Below are positions 42,347 to 51,126 of a DNA stretch of 64,000 nt, one piece after another. A model generated the notes under the pieces. That model ran no database searches. It worked only from the letters and a program-made list of their open reading frames with translations, and was not told the origin of the DNA. Source of the stretch: CAVUNY01 sp963843535 (GTDB lineage Bacteria; Chloroflexota; Anaerolineae; Anaerolineales; Anaerolineaceae); contig CAWJKU010000002.1 in NCBI GenBank assembly GCA_963843535.1, positions 496,001 to 560,000 of the forward strand. The letters run 5' to 3'. The first letter of the stretch is position 1. Each line of letters opens with the position of its first letter. Made by a program: the position numbers and the translations under genes.

Positions 42347-44353
42347 ATGAAAGCGAAACTCTTAACCAAATTATCTATTTTGGTCATCATAATCCTGGCG
42401 GTGAACGGGATTGCGACAGCCCAACCACTACAGACGACACCGGTCGAGAAAGGGGATGAACTTACGCATTTCGCGACACCAAATGGCATTTTGCAGCAGA
42501 TAACGGGCTCACAGGCACGCAACGTAGCCCTTATAAGTCAGATAGGTGGATCCACATATGCGGTAGATGTGCAGGGTGACTACGCTTATATTGGCATTGG
42601 ACCGCGCCTGGCCATCCTGGATGTCTCTGACCCTGCTCAACCGACCTTGATTGGTCAGACTGCTGTTTTACCTGGCGTTGTAAGGGACGTGGACGTCGTC
42701 GGGAAATATGCCTACGTCGCTACCGGAGAAGCCGGCTTTCGCATCATCGATGTAAGCGTACCAATCACCCCTGTCGAAGTTGGCTTTTTTACTAAACCAC
42801 CCAGATTGGGATATGATGTTTATATATTTGATGTAATAACTGTGAGCGGGAATTACGCATATTTAATTCACTCTTTTGGAGGAGCCTATGGTGATTTGTA
42901 CATTATCGACGTGAGCCTGCCATACTCCCCCTACGAGGTAGGTGCCTTTACAATGATTCTTGGTGACCCGGGTGGTGTAGCTGTGGCTGGAAACTTCGTC
43001 TACGTCACCAGCTATTATTCTCATACCAATTTAATTATGTTGAACATCATCGATGTGAGCGTGCCCAGTTCCGTTGACCTGGTCGGTATGGTTTTTTTTG
43101 ACGTGTTGGCAATAGATGTTGCTGTGGCTGGAAACTACGCCTATGTCGCTACTGGAGGAGCTGGCCTGCGCATCATCGACGTGAGCGTACCGAGTTACCC
43201 CCACACGGTCGGCTTTATCGAAACACCGGCATGGGCATATTCTGTAGAAGTGGCTGGGAACTTAGCCTACGTCGCTGCTGGAGGATCTGGCCTGCACATC
43301 ATCGATGTGAGTGTGCCAAACGCCCCTGTTGAGGCCGGATTTTACGACTCGGCGGGCACTAATTTTACAGTGGCAGGTGACTACGCCTACTTCGCAGACG
43401 GTGGTTTGAAAATCGTCGACGTGAGTATTCCAAGTACCTCCGTTGAAGTCGGCTCCTACACCCCAGTGAGCCTGGCCACAGATGTGGCTGTGTCAGGAGA
43501 CTACGCTTATGTCGTTTACGGAGAAACTGGGGTGCGCATCTTCGACATTAGTATACCGAATGCCGCCGCCGAGATTGGCTTTATTACTACGCCAGACTGG
43601 GCTAGCGGTGTTGCCGTAGCTGGGAACTACGCCTACCTCGCCGACGAAGAAGCAGGTCTGCGCATCATCGATATAAGCGTGCCGGGTGCCCCCGTCGAGG
43701 TCGGTTTTTTCGATACACCGGATCGAGCTATCGGTATCGCTGTGGCTGGAAACTACGCGTACGTCGCCGACTACGGGTCTGGCCTGCGCATCATCGACAT
43801 AAGCGTGCCAGGCGCCCCGGTTGAAGTCGGTTTTATCGATACGCCGGGTTTGGCTAAAGAAGTAGATGTAGCTGAGAACTACGCCTTCGTCGCCGATCAA
43901 GAAGCTGGTCTGCGCATCATCGACGTGAGCCTGCCGAGTACCCCCATCGAGGTAGGTTTTTTTGATACGCCGGATCGAGTTGTAGATATCGCGGTGGTTG
44001 GTAATTACGCCTATGTCGCCGAACTCGAGTCTGGACTGCGCATCATCGATATAAGCTTGCCGGGTGTCCCCGTCGAGGTCGGTTTTTTCGATACGCCTGG
44101 TTTAGCAAATGATGTCGATGTAGCTGGGAACTACGCCTACATCGCTGATTATGGAGTTGGCTTACGCGTTATCGACGTGAGTAAACCGAGTGCTCCGACC
44201 GAGATTGGTTTTTACGATACGGCAGGAACAGCCGAGGATATAGACGTGGACGGCGATTACACGTATCTCGCCGATTGGAATGGCGGCCTGTATATCCTGG
44301 CTTTCAAACCCCCTTTATTATTTTACCTTCCGCGGGTAGACCGCGTTCCCTGA
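42347..44353 (+). CDS. Secreted LVIVD-repeat beta-propeller-like protein
   Basis: The 668-residue protein has a signal peptide (MKAKLLTKLSILVIIILAVN, cleavage near ATAQP). AGGAGG stands 8 bases before ATG 42347. Fourteen repeats of about 42 residues follow, each with a GNYAYVA..GLRIIDVS core, then P.APVEVGF; together they should form one or two beta-propellers. The tail ends FYLPRVDRVP, resembling the (Y/F)LPxVxR ends that I associate with Chloroflexota exported proteins. Such proteins are surface or secreted and usually of unknown ligand. No sorting partner is nearby. Confidence 0.85.
   Translation: MKAKLLTKLSILVIIILAVNGIATAQPLQTTPVEKGDELTHFATPNGILQQITGSQARNVALISQIGGSTYAVDVQGDYAYIGIGPRLAILDVSDPAQPTLIGQTAVLPGVVRDVDVVGKYAYVATGEAGFRIIDVSVPITPVEVGFFTKPPRLGYDVYIFDVITVSGNYAYLIHSFGGAYGDLYIIDVSLPYSPYEVGAFTMILGDPGGVAVAGNFVYVTSYYSHTNLIMLNIIDVSVPSSVDLVGMVFFDVLAIDVAVAGNYAYVATGGAGLRIIDVSVPSYPHTVGFIETPAWAYSVEVAGNLAYVAAGGSGLHIIDVSVPNAPVEAGFYDSAGTNFTVAGDYAYFADGGLKIVDVSIPSTSVEVGSYTPVSLATDVAVSGDYAYVVYGETGVRIFDISIPNAAAEIGFITTPDWASGVAVAGNYAYLADEEAGLRIIDISVPGAPVEVGFFDTPDRAIGIAVAGNYAYVADYGSGLRIIDISVPGAPVEVGFIDTPGLAKEVDVAENYAFVADQEAGLRIIDVSLPSTPIEVGFFDTPDRVVDIAVVGNYAYVAELESGLRIIDISLPGVPVEVGFFDTPGLANDVDVAGNYAYIADYGVGLRVIDVSKPSAPTEIGFYDTAGTAEDIDVDGDYTYLADWNGGLYILAFKPPLLFYLPRVDRVP
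43600..44240 (+). repeat. Near-identical 126-base tandem units inside the LVIVD gene
   Basis: Units 9 to 13 repeat with a period of 126 bases. The string around GCGCATCATCGA and the following ATAAGC or GTGAGC block recurs at each unit with few changes, mostly at third positions. Earlier units are more diverged, so this part was duplicated recently. Confidence 0.75.
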
Positions 44354-44428
44354 GAGGGGGTTATGATCAGAAATAAACTGTGGGGTTTCGGTTTACATTT
44401 TCCCCTTCCTGTACACTTAAATAGATAG

Positions 44429-44500
44429 TGGCGAGGGTGGGATTTGAACCCACAACCAATGGCTTATGAGTCCACTGCTCCACCGTTGAGCTACCTCGCC
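44429..44500 (-). tRNA. tRNA-Met (CAU anticodon)
   Basis: On the minus strand GGCGAGG at the 5' end pairs with CCTCGCC; the D-arm GCTC/GAGC, anticodon loop CTCATAA and T-arm GTGGG TTCAAAT CCCAC are clear. The discriminator is A and CCA is not encoded. The anticodon stem lacks the three G-C pairs of initiator tRNA, so elongator Met is likely; a tRNA-Ile2 with modified CAU cannot be excluded. Confidence 0.92.
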
Positions 44501-44550
44501 AGCGCGGAAAATATTACTACATTGCGTTTATTTTGTCAACGAATCCGGCT

Positions 44551-45257
44551 TCAACCAAAGCCCAGCCCGCGTTCCTTTAAAGAAACAAACTTCCCTCGCC
44601 CGATCACCAGGTGGTCGAGCACCTCAATGTCCAGCAGCTTGCCGGCCTGAACCAGCGAGCGGGTCAGGTTGATATCTTCCGGGCTGGGCGCCGGATCACC
44701 GCTGGGATGGTTGTGCACAATGATCACCGCCTGCCCCGTTTTTCTGAATCGCGCTGCGGAATACCTCGCCCACCCGCACAGTGGATGAATTCAAGCGATC
44801 CCTGGTACAGCCGCTCGATATGGATCAGGCGGTTGCGGGTGTCGAGGATGATCACCCACAGATGCTCCTGCGGGAAAGCGGACATTTCGTATTCCACCAG
44901 GGCGGCGGCGTCCGCCGGGCTGTGGATGGCGGCTTTCTCATCCACGGTTTCCAGGCGGATGCGCCTGCCCAGCTCGATCGCCGCCAGGATCTGCGCGGCT
45001 TTGGCCGGGCCGATCCCCTTTTTGCGGCACACATCGTCAAATGTCGCCTGGTGCAGCCCGCGCAGCCCGCCAAAATCTGCCAGCAGGCGCTGGCTGAGCT
45101 GGATCACATTCTCGCCGTCCATCCCCACCCGCAGCAGTATCGCCAGCAGCTCGGCATTGCTCAAGGCCTGCGGCCCATATTTCGACAGCCGCTCGCGCGG
45201 GCGCTCGTTTTCATCCAGGTCCTGGATCCGGTAGCTCACCCGTTCATCTTTAATCAT
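44551..45257 (-). CDS. radC: RadC-family JAB1/MPN protein, two frame breaks
   Basis: From ATG 45257 the N-terminus reads MIKDERVSYRIQDLDENERP and RERLSKYGPQALSNAELLAI, followed by a helix-hairpin-helix with KKGIGPAKAAQILAAIELG. The JAB domain begins but breaks at CTTG near 44793. It continues as NSSTVRVGEVFRSAIQK in the next frame, breaks again at a five-T run (44739-44743), and resumes with VIIVHNHPSGDPAPSPEDI, the zinc-binding HxHPxxxxxPS motif, to the stop at 44551. Corrected, it is a normal RadC of about 235 residues. Family function is unsettled. The gene lies right beside tRNA-Met. Confidence 0.85.
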
Positions 45258-45391
45258 GATTTTCCACCTGCCTTTCGTCATTGGCTGTGCCCATTTCTGT
45301 GCGACTATACATGATCCAGAATGATTACGCAAGCCATTCGCGCAGCCCTCCTGATTCTCATCCATGCTATAATTCTCCTACTGGAGCCAGC

Positions 45392-45937
45392 ATGACTCTC
45401 GATCCTGTTCTGGTCAGCAATCTAATCCTCTTCGCCGCCGCCCTGGGGGCTGCATTTCTGGCTGCCCTGTGGCTCAGCCTGATCTTTTGGACATTCCGCG
45501 ATATCCGCGCGCGTTCGCGAGACCGCCTGGCTCGCCTGCTGGCTGTGCTGGTGGTCGCCGTGCTTTTTGTGCCCGGGGTATTGATCTATTTTGTCCTTCG
45601 TCCTGCGACAACGCAAGAAGAAGAATACCAGCGCACCCTGGAGGAAGAATCGCTCTTACAGACGATCGAAGAAAACCCGCTCTGCCCGGGCTGCAGCCGC
45701 AGGATCAAAGAAGACTGGGTAGCCTGCCCCAACTGCCATACCCGTCTGCGCAAGCCTTGCCACCAGTGCGGTAAATTAATGGACCTTTCCTGGAATCTAT
45801 GCCCGTACTGCGCTACGCCGGTTCCCGGTATGCGCAAAGAAAGTAGCTCGATCGAAGACGCCTTGAGTTTCCTCCCGCCCCAATCGGAAGAGGGTGAACC
45901 GGCGTCGGCCGTCACAGAAGATACCAACCCATCTTAG
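45392..45937 (+). CDS. Membrane protein with C-terminal double zinc ribbon
   Basis: The 181-residue protein starts at ATG 45392 (GGAG upstream). Two hydrophobic segments at about 6-28 and 46-66 lead to a cytoplasmic tail. This holds CPGCSRRI, CPNCHTRLRKPCHQCGKLM and CPYCATPVPG, a double zinc-ribbon pattern often seen in zinc-ribbon-containing membrane proteins of this phylum. The function is unknown. The next gene, a PfkB kinase, starts 17 bases later. Confidence 0.78.
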   Translation: MTLDPVLVSNLILFAAALGAAFLAALWLSLIFWTFRDIRARSRDRLARLLAVLVVAVLFVPGVLIYFVLRPATTQEEEYQRTLEEESLLQTIEENPLCPGCSRRIKEDWVACPNCHTRLRKPCHQCGKLMDLSWNLCPYCATPVPGMRKESSSIEDALSFLPPQSEEGEPASAVTEDTNPS

Positions 45938-45953
45938 AGGTTATAATATTTCA

Positions 45954-46817
45954 ATGTTTTCCTACCCCTTAAAGCCTTTAGAACCTGTCGATTATCTGGT
46001 TATTGGCCACATCACTCAAGATTTGACCCGCCAAGGGCCGATCCTGGGTGGCACAGCTTCTTATTCCGCCCTGACCGCTAAAGCATTTGGTCTGAAAGTT
46101 GGCATCGTCACAGCCATCACCCCTGATTTGCCCCTGGATGAACTGGAAGGCATCCAGGTCGCGGCCAGTTACACCGATCAGAACACGACATTCGAAAATA
46201 TCATCACCCCGGAGGGGCGCATTCAATATTTGCACCACCGCGCTCCTATGCTGACCATTGCTAACGTACCCGAAATCTGGCGCAATACGCCGATCATTCA
46301 CCTGGGTCCGGTTGCCCAGGAAGTTGACGCCAACCTGGCGCGCGCATTTACCGATTCGTTGGTGTGCCTCACGCCGCAGGGTTGGCTGCGGGCCTGGGAT
46401 GAAAAAGGCCGCGTGCACCCGTGTGAATGGCCCGAAGCCTCCTACGTGCTCAGCAATGCCTCCACGGCAGTATTAAGCGTTGAAGACGTCCAGGGTTCAG
46501 AAAACTGGATCGATGATATGGTATCAGCGATTAAAATCCTGGTGGTCACGGAGGGTTATAACGGCTCGCGCCTGTATTGGAACGGAGATCTGCGCCGTTA
46601 CCAGGCGCTGAAGGTGCCTGAGGTAGATCCTACCGGAGCTGGCGACATATTTGCAACGTCGTTCTTTTACCGGCTGTCGACGACGCGCGATCCGTGGGAA
46701 TCCGCGCGGTTTGCCACACAGATTGCCGCTAATTCAGTGACCCGGCCTGGGCTGAAAGGCGTACCCACGGACGCGGAAATCCAGGCTGCCATGGTTGAGA
46801 TCATGCCCAAAGGGTAG
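45954..46817 (+). CDS. PfkB-family carbohydrate/nucleoside kinase
   Basis: The 287-residue kinase has VIGHITQDLTRQGPILGGTASYSALTAK-type N-terminal signature (positions about 15-42; the GGTASY turn binds substrate). The C-terminal PfkB signature DPTGAGDIFATSFFYRL has the catalytic aspartate. It is somewhat shorter than ribokinase. ATG 45954 has only a weak ribosome-binding site; the open frame reaches 45894 without better starts. It is directly upstream of parA, only 12 bases away. Confidence 0.88.
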   Translation: MFSYPLKPLEPVDYLVIGHITQDLTRQGPILGGTASYSALTAKAFGLKVGIVTAITPDLPLDELEGIQVAASYTDQNTTFENIITPEGRIQYLHHRAPMLTIANVPEIWRNTPIIHLGPVAQEVDANLARAFTDSLVCLTPQGWLRAWDEKGRVHPCEWPEASYVLSNASTAVLSVEDVQGSENWIDDMVSAIKILVVTEGYNGSRLYWNGDLRRYQALKVPEVDPTGAGDIFATSFFYRLSTTRDPWESARFATQIAANSVTRPGLKGVPTDAEIQAAMVEIMPKG

Positions 46818-46829
46818 GGGATCGGGGAA

Positions 46830-47621
46830 ATGGCTCGAATTTACACGCTGGTCAACCAGAAAGGTGGCGTCGGTAAAACGACCTCGGCCATCAATATTTC
46901 CGCATACCTGGGATATTATGGTCAGCGTGTGCTTCTGGTCGATCTCGATCCGCAGGCCAATGCCACTTCTTCGGTTGGCCTGGATAAGCGCGCGATCAAA
47001 CAAGGCACCTATGAAGTGCTGATTGGCAGCGCGCCCATTATCCCCCAAATCTGGCACAGCCCCCGCTTCAAATTATCGGTGCTGCCTTCATCTCCGGCAT
47101 TAGCGGGCGCTGAAATAGAATTGATCGAAATTGAAAAGCGCGAATTTCGCCTTAAGGAGGTTTTGGCTGCGGTCCAGAACCGTTTTGACTATATCCTGAT
47201 CGACTGTCCGCCATCCCTGGGTCTGCTGACGATCAACGGACTGGCAGCGGCCCAAAACGGATTGCTTATCCCCGTGCAGTGCGAGTACCTTGCGCTTGAA
47301 GGCCTGGGGCAGCTGACCCAGACGATTAACAAAATCCGCTCCTCATTTTTCCCTGGCCTGGAAGTACGCGGGGTGATGATGACCATGTTCGACAGCCGGA
47401 TATTATTGGCCCGGGATGTGGTCAACGAGGTGCGCAATTTTTTTCCCGACCAGGTGTTTAATTCGATTATTCCGCGCAGCACCCGTCTGGCAGAAGCCCC
47501 ATCGCGCGGACAGCCGATTTCTGTTTACGCCCCAGAATCGAATGCCGCCAAAATGTACGAATCACTGGTAAGGGAAATCCTCGAGCAAGATGGTATCCAC
47601 ATTCCAATTCTAGTAACATAA
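46830..47621 (+). CDS. parA: ParA/Soj chromosome-partitioning ATPase
   Basis: The 263-residue protein has the deviant Walker A KGGVGKTTSA at residue 11, the VLLVDLDPQANATSS Walker A' segment and YILIDCPPSLGLLT Walker B. It is the short chromosomal Soj type without a DNA-binding N-terminal extension. It is followed 9 bases on by parB. Together they would segregate the chromosome; a parS site was not searched for. Confidence 0.96.
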   Translation: MARIYTLVNQKGGVGKTTSAINISAYLGYYGQRVLLVDLDPQANATSSVGLDKRAIKQGTYEVLIGSAPIIPQIWHSPRFKLSVLPSSPALAGAEIELIEIEKREFRLKEVLAAVQNRFDYILIDCPPSLGLLTINGLAAAQNGLLIPVQCEYLALEGLGQLTQTINKIRSSFFPGLEVRGVMMTMFDSRILLARDVVNEVRNFFPDQVFNSIIPRSTRLAEAPSRGQPISVYAPESNAAKMYESLVREILEQDGIHIPILVT

Positions 47622-47630
47622 AGAGGCAGT

Positions 47631-48484
47631 ATGGCGCGTAAAGGCGGGTTAGGCAAGGGACTGGATGCTCTGATCCCCTCTCGGGAAACCACCCCAAATG
47701 AGGTGGGATCAATATATTTGCCAGTCGATCAGATCATTGCCAACCCTCGCCAACCCAGGACGAAAATTGATGACGAGAGTCTGGAAGAGCTGGCAATCTC
47801 GATCCGCGAGCATGGCATTTTGCAGCCGCTCATTGTCACATCCGATCCTTCTACCGGCCTGTACACGCTGATCGCCGGCGAGCGCCGCCTGCGCGCTGCG
47901 CGCCTGGCAGGTCTTCAGCAGGTGCCGGTGCTGCTCCGCCAGGTGACAGAACAAGAGCGCCTCGAGCTGGCTCTGATCGAAAATGTGCAGCGCGCCGACC
48001 TTTCCCCACTAGAAACAGCCGAGGCATTTTACCAGCTAAGCGAGGAGTTTGGCCTGTCGCATGATGACATCGCAGCGCGTGTCGGCAAAAGCCGGGTGTC
48101 GGTGACGAATACCCTGCGGCTGCTGAAATTGGCCGAACCGGTGCGCATTGCCCTGGCCGAGGGAAAAATCAGCGAAGGCCATGCCCGCGCCCTGCTTGGG
48201 CTGACCAATGTCTCTGCTCAGGCTGCCGCGGTAGAGGTTGTCATCGCTCGCGATTTAACCGTGCGCCAGACGGAGGAATATGTTCGCAAGCTATCCGGCT
48301 TCCGCCCACCTGCGCTGGTTCCCAAGCCGATCGCGCCGGAAATTACCGCGTTGGAAGAGAGCTGCGTAATTCCCTGGGCACTCGCGTCACGCTGCGTAAA
48401 GGAAAAAAAGGCGGCACCTTGACGATCCATTTCTTCTCCGACGAGGAGATGGACAGCCTGATCAGCCAGATTTTAAAGGAATAA
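47631..48484 (+). CDS. parB: ParB/Spo0J partition protein, frameshifted near the C-terminus
   Basis: The protein begins MARKGGLGKGLDALIPSRET, has the nuclease-like GERRLRAARLAGLQQVPV CTPase motif region and ENVQRADLSPLETAEAF, then an HTH (LSHDDIAARVGKSRVSVTNTLRLL). The frame ends early at 48422. One missing base near 48358-48363 would restore LRNSLGTRVTLRKG and TLTIHFFSDEEMDSLISQIL to a stop at 48484, the normal dimerisation end. About 284 residues if corrected. The break is a one-base deletion, unlike the others here. Confidence 0.9.
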
Positions 48485-48487
48485 GGC

Positions 48488-50074
48488 ATGCGGATTCTGT
48501 ATAACGGCCGGATTCAAACATTAAACCCCGCACAGCCCACCGCATCCGCCCTGGCGGTTGAAGGCGACCGGATTATCGCCGTTGGCTCGGATGACGAGGT
48601 TCTCGCCCTGGCAAACTGGCGCTCAATCCAACAAGACCTGAATGGCAAAACGGTCTGGCCGGGATTGACCGATGCCCATATTCACCTCGATCATTATTCT
48701 CAAGGTTTATCCTACGTAGATTGTGAAACTCTATCCATGCAGGAATGCCTGCAGCGTGTGGCAGATCGAGCCAGGCAAATTCCTCCAGGAAATTGGATTC
48801 GCGGGCACGGCTGGAACCAGAATAATTGGCCTGAAGGTTTCGGCAATTACGCCGATCTCGACGCCGTCGCCCCGTATCACCCGGTCTACCTCACGGCCAA
48901 ATCGCTGCACGCTTCCTGGGTAAACACCGCTGCTTTACAGCAGGCCGGGATAAACTCATCCACTCCAGATCCAGCCGGGGGGAAAATCCTGCGCGATCCA
49001 TCTGGCAGGCCGACAGGCATTTTGCTCGAGTCAGCCATGAGTCTGGTCGAGTCCGTTATCTCGCCTGTCACCGTTGCGACGGTACGGGATAATCTCCTCA
49101 CCGCACAATCCGCGCTTTGGAAGTTAGGCATCACTGGAGTCCACGATTACGACCAGGTGCGCTGCTTCTCCGCGCTGCAGCTGCTCGACTCAGAACAACT
49201 GCTACGCTTGCGGGTGGTTAAAGGCATCCCCTTTGAAATGCTGCCGCATGCGGCGGCTTTGGGTTTACGCTCGGGTTTTGGCAGCTATTTTTTGCGCATC
49301 GGGTCTGTTAAAATGTTTTCCGACGGCGCTTTAGGGCCGCGCACAGCTGCCATGCTGCAGCCATACGAAGGAGAACCCGAGAATACCGGGATTTTACTGC
49401 TCGATTCCGAGCAAATCCTCGAAGCCGGACAGCAAGCAGCTCAATCGGGTTTGAGCCTGGCCATTCACGCGATCGGCGACCGGGCCAACCACGAAGTGCT
49501 CAATGCCTATGCGCAGCTCCGGCAGCATGAAACCGAAGCTCATCTGCCCCATCTGCGCCACCGCATCGAACACGTGCAAATCCTGCACCCCCAGGACTAC
49601 CGCCGCCTGGCAGATTTAGGCATTATTGCTTCGGTTCAACCCATCCATGCCACCTCAGATATGCTGATGTCGGACCGTTTTTGGGGAAAACGGTCAGCCG
49701 GCGCCTACGCGTACGGCACGCTTAAAAGAGCCGGTTCATCCCTGGCATTCGGATCGGACGCCCCGGTCGAACAACCCAATCCGTTTTGGGGCTTACACGC
49801 CGCAGTCACCCGCCGCCGTCAGGATGGCAGCCCTCACCCGGAAGGCTGGTATCCTGACCAGCGCCTGTCGCTAATGGATGCCCTCTCCGGGTTTACCACC
49901 GGGGCAGCATTTGCTTCGTACCAGGAAAATTTTCTTGGCCAGCTTTCGCCAGGGTATCTAGCAGACATGATCCTGCTTGCGGAGGATCCATTCGAGAGTC
50001 CGCTGGATGAGATTTTCCGTCTCCAGCCGATTGCCACCATGGTCGCAGGTAATTGGGTTTGGGAGAGGGAATAG
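48488..50074 (+). CDS. Amidohydrolase family protein, YtcJ-like
   Basis: The 528-residue protein has a metal-dependent amidohydrolase layout: TVWPGLTDAHIHLDHYSQGL, with the two zinc histidines at DAHIH, then KMFSDGALGPRT, LAIHAIGDRANHEVL, RHRIEHVQIL and FGSDAPVEQPNPFWG, which give the later His and Asp ligands. YtcJ-type members act on N-acyl or cyclic amides, but substrates are mostly unknown. It starts three bases after the corrected parB stop and is probably cotranscribed. Confidence 0.9.
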   Translation: MRILYNGRIQTLNPAQPTASALAVEGDRIIAVGSDDEVLALANWRSIQQDLNGKTVWPGLTDAHIHLDHYSQGLSYVDCETLSMQECLQRVADRARQIPPGNWIRGHGWNQNNWPEGFGNYADLDAVAPYHPVYLTAKSLHASWVNTAALQQAGINSSTPDPAGGKILRDPSGRPTGILLESAMSLVESVISPVTVATVRDNLLTAQSALWKLGITGVHDYDQVRCFSALQLLDSEQLLRLRVVKGIPFEMLPHAAALGLRSGFGSYFLRIGSVKMFSDGALGPRTAAMLQPYEGEPENTGILLLDSEQILEAGQQAAQSGLSLAIHAIGDRANHEVLNAYAQLRQHETEAHLPHLRHRIEHVQILHPQDYRRLADLGIIASVQPIHATSDMLMSDRFWGKRSAGAYAYGTLKRAGSSLAFGSDAPVEQPNPFWGLHAAVTRRRQDGSPHPEGWYPDQRLSLMDALSGFTTGAAFASYQENFLGQLSPGYLADMILLAEDPFESPLDEIFRLQPIATMVAGNWVWERE

Positions 50075-50087
50075 GTTGGTTATATAT

Positions 50088-51110
50088 ATGACTGAACTAT
50101 TCCCCCTAACGCCTGAAATCCTCGTCCCGCGCATCGGAGACGTACTGCGTGAAAAAGGCCTGGTTACCAAACGCCAGTTAAAAAAAGGCATTGAACGCCA
50201 GGAAGAATTAAAGAACCAGGGCGTTATTATCCCTTTTGGCGAGCTCCTGGTTGAAATGGGTTTTATTGACCGGTCTTCGCTAGACAAGGCGGTCACCGAG
50301 CAAATCCTGGCTTTGCGGGCTGCTTTGCAGGATGCTAACCACAATCTCGAATGCCGGGTAGAACAACGTACCGCGGAGCTCCAGGAAGCGTTGAAAAAAC
50401 TGGCTGAATTGAACCAGCTAAAATCGAACTTTGTCTCCAATATTTCTCACGAATTGCGCACACCATTGACCCATATCCGCGGTTATTTGGATTTGCTCTC
50501 CTCTAGTGATCTCGGCCCAATTACACCGGACCAGGAACGGGCACTTCAGGTTATGCTCAGGTCTTCAGAACGCTTGGAGCGCCTGATTGAGGACCTGATC
50601 ATGTTCTCAAAGGCCAACAGGGGCGAAGTGACGATCCACTGGTCGCATTTTAACCTGGCAAGCGTGTGCCAGGCGGTTTATCAAAGGGCGATACCCAAAG
50701 CGGAAGAAAAAAGGGTCCGTCTGGATGTGGTGATAAGCCAGAGGAATATTGACATCGAGGCTGATGAAGAAAAAATATCCTGGACTTTGATGCAGCTGCT
50801 GGATAATGCGATTAAATTTACACCTGCTGGGAAATCGGTGGAATTGCGGCTGTCGGCGGAAGAAGAGTATGTTCAGGTTTCGGTAACTGACGAGGGCATC
50901 GGCATTCCTGAGGATCGCCGGGAAGAGATTTTTGAGCCTTTTCACCAGCTTGACGGTTCTTCAACCCGCCGTTACGGGGGAACCGGGTTGGGCCTGGCGC
51001 TCGTTCGCCAGATTATCGAGGCGCATGGCTCGTCAATCCAGGTCACATCCGGGGTCGAGATGGGCAGCACGTTTGAATTTTCATTGCCGCGTGCCCAGGT
51101 CAAAGGGTAG
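50088..51110 (+). CDS. Histidine kinase with MshEN/GspE-N-like N-terminal domain
   Basis: The 340-residue protein starts at ATG 50088. Residues about 7-70 read RIGDVLREKGLVTKRQLKKG and then PFGELLVEMGFIDRSSLDKA, the paired short-helix pattern of the N-terminal domain of type II secretion/pilus ATPases (GspE_N, MshEN). A coiled coil with REQ/ELQ heptads follows, then the H-box SNISHELRTPL, N-box LLDNAIKFTP, DEGIGIP and GTGLGLAL. No membrane helix is seen, so it is cytoplasmic. It is first of a kinase-kinase-regulator operon that leads to CpaF. Confidence 0.85.
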   Translation: MTELFPLTPEILVPRIGDVLREKGLVTKRQLKKGIERQEELKNQGVIIPFGELLVEMGFIDRSSLDKAVTEQILALRAALQDANHNLECRVEQRTAELQEALKKLAELNQLKSNFVSNISHELRTPLTHIRGYLDLLSSSDLGPITPDQERALQVMLRSSERLERLIEDLIMFSKANRGEVTIHWSHFNLASVCQAVYQRAIPKAEEKRVRLDVVISQRNIDIEADEEKISWTLMQLLDNAIKFTPAGKSVELRLSAEEEYVQVSVTDEGIGIPEDRREEIFEPFHQLDGSSTRRYGGTGLGLALVRQIIEAHGSSIQVTSGVEMGSTFEFSLPRAQVKG

Positions 51111-51126
51111 AGATAGGAGGAAGTTG

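Noticed and set aside
42347..44353. Repeat array as CRISPR or mobile element
   Set aside because: The 126-base repeats are in frame inside one coding sequence and encode LVIVD units.
44429..45257. Genomic-island insertion at tRNA-Met
   Set aside because: No integrase, attachment repeat or phage gene is near the tRNA; radC alone is not enough.
46830..48484. Chromosome origin region next to parAB
   Set aside because: No dnaA, gidA/gidB or visible cluster of DnaA boxes is nearby; parAB alone does not mark an origin.
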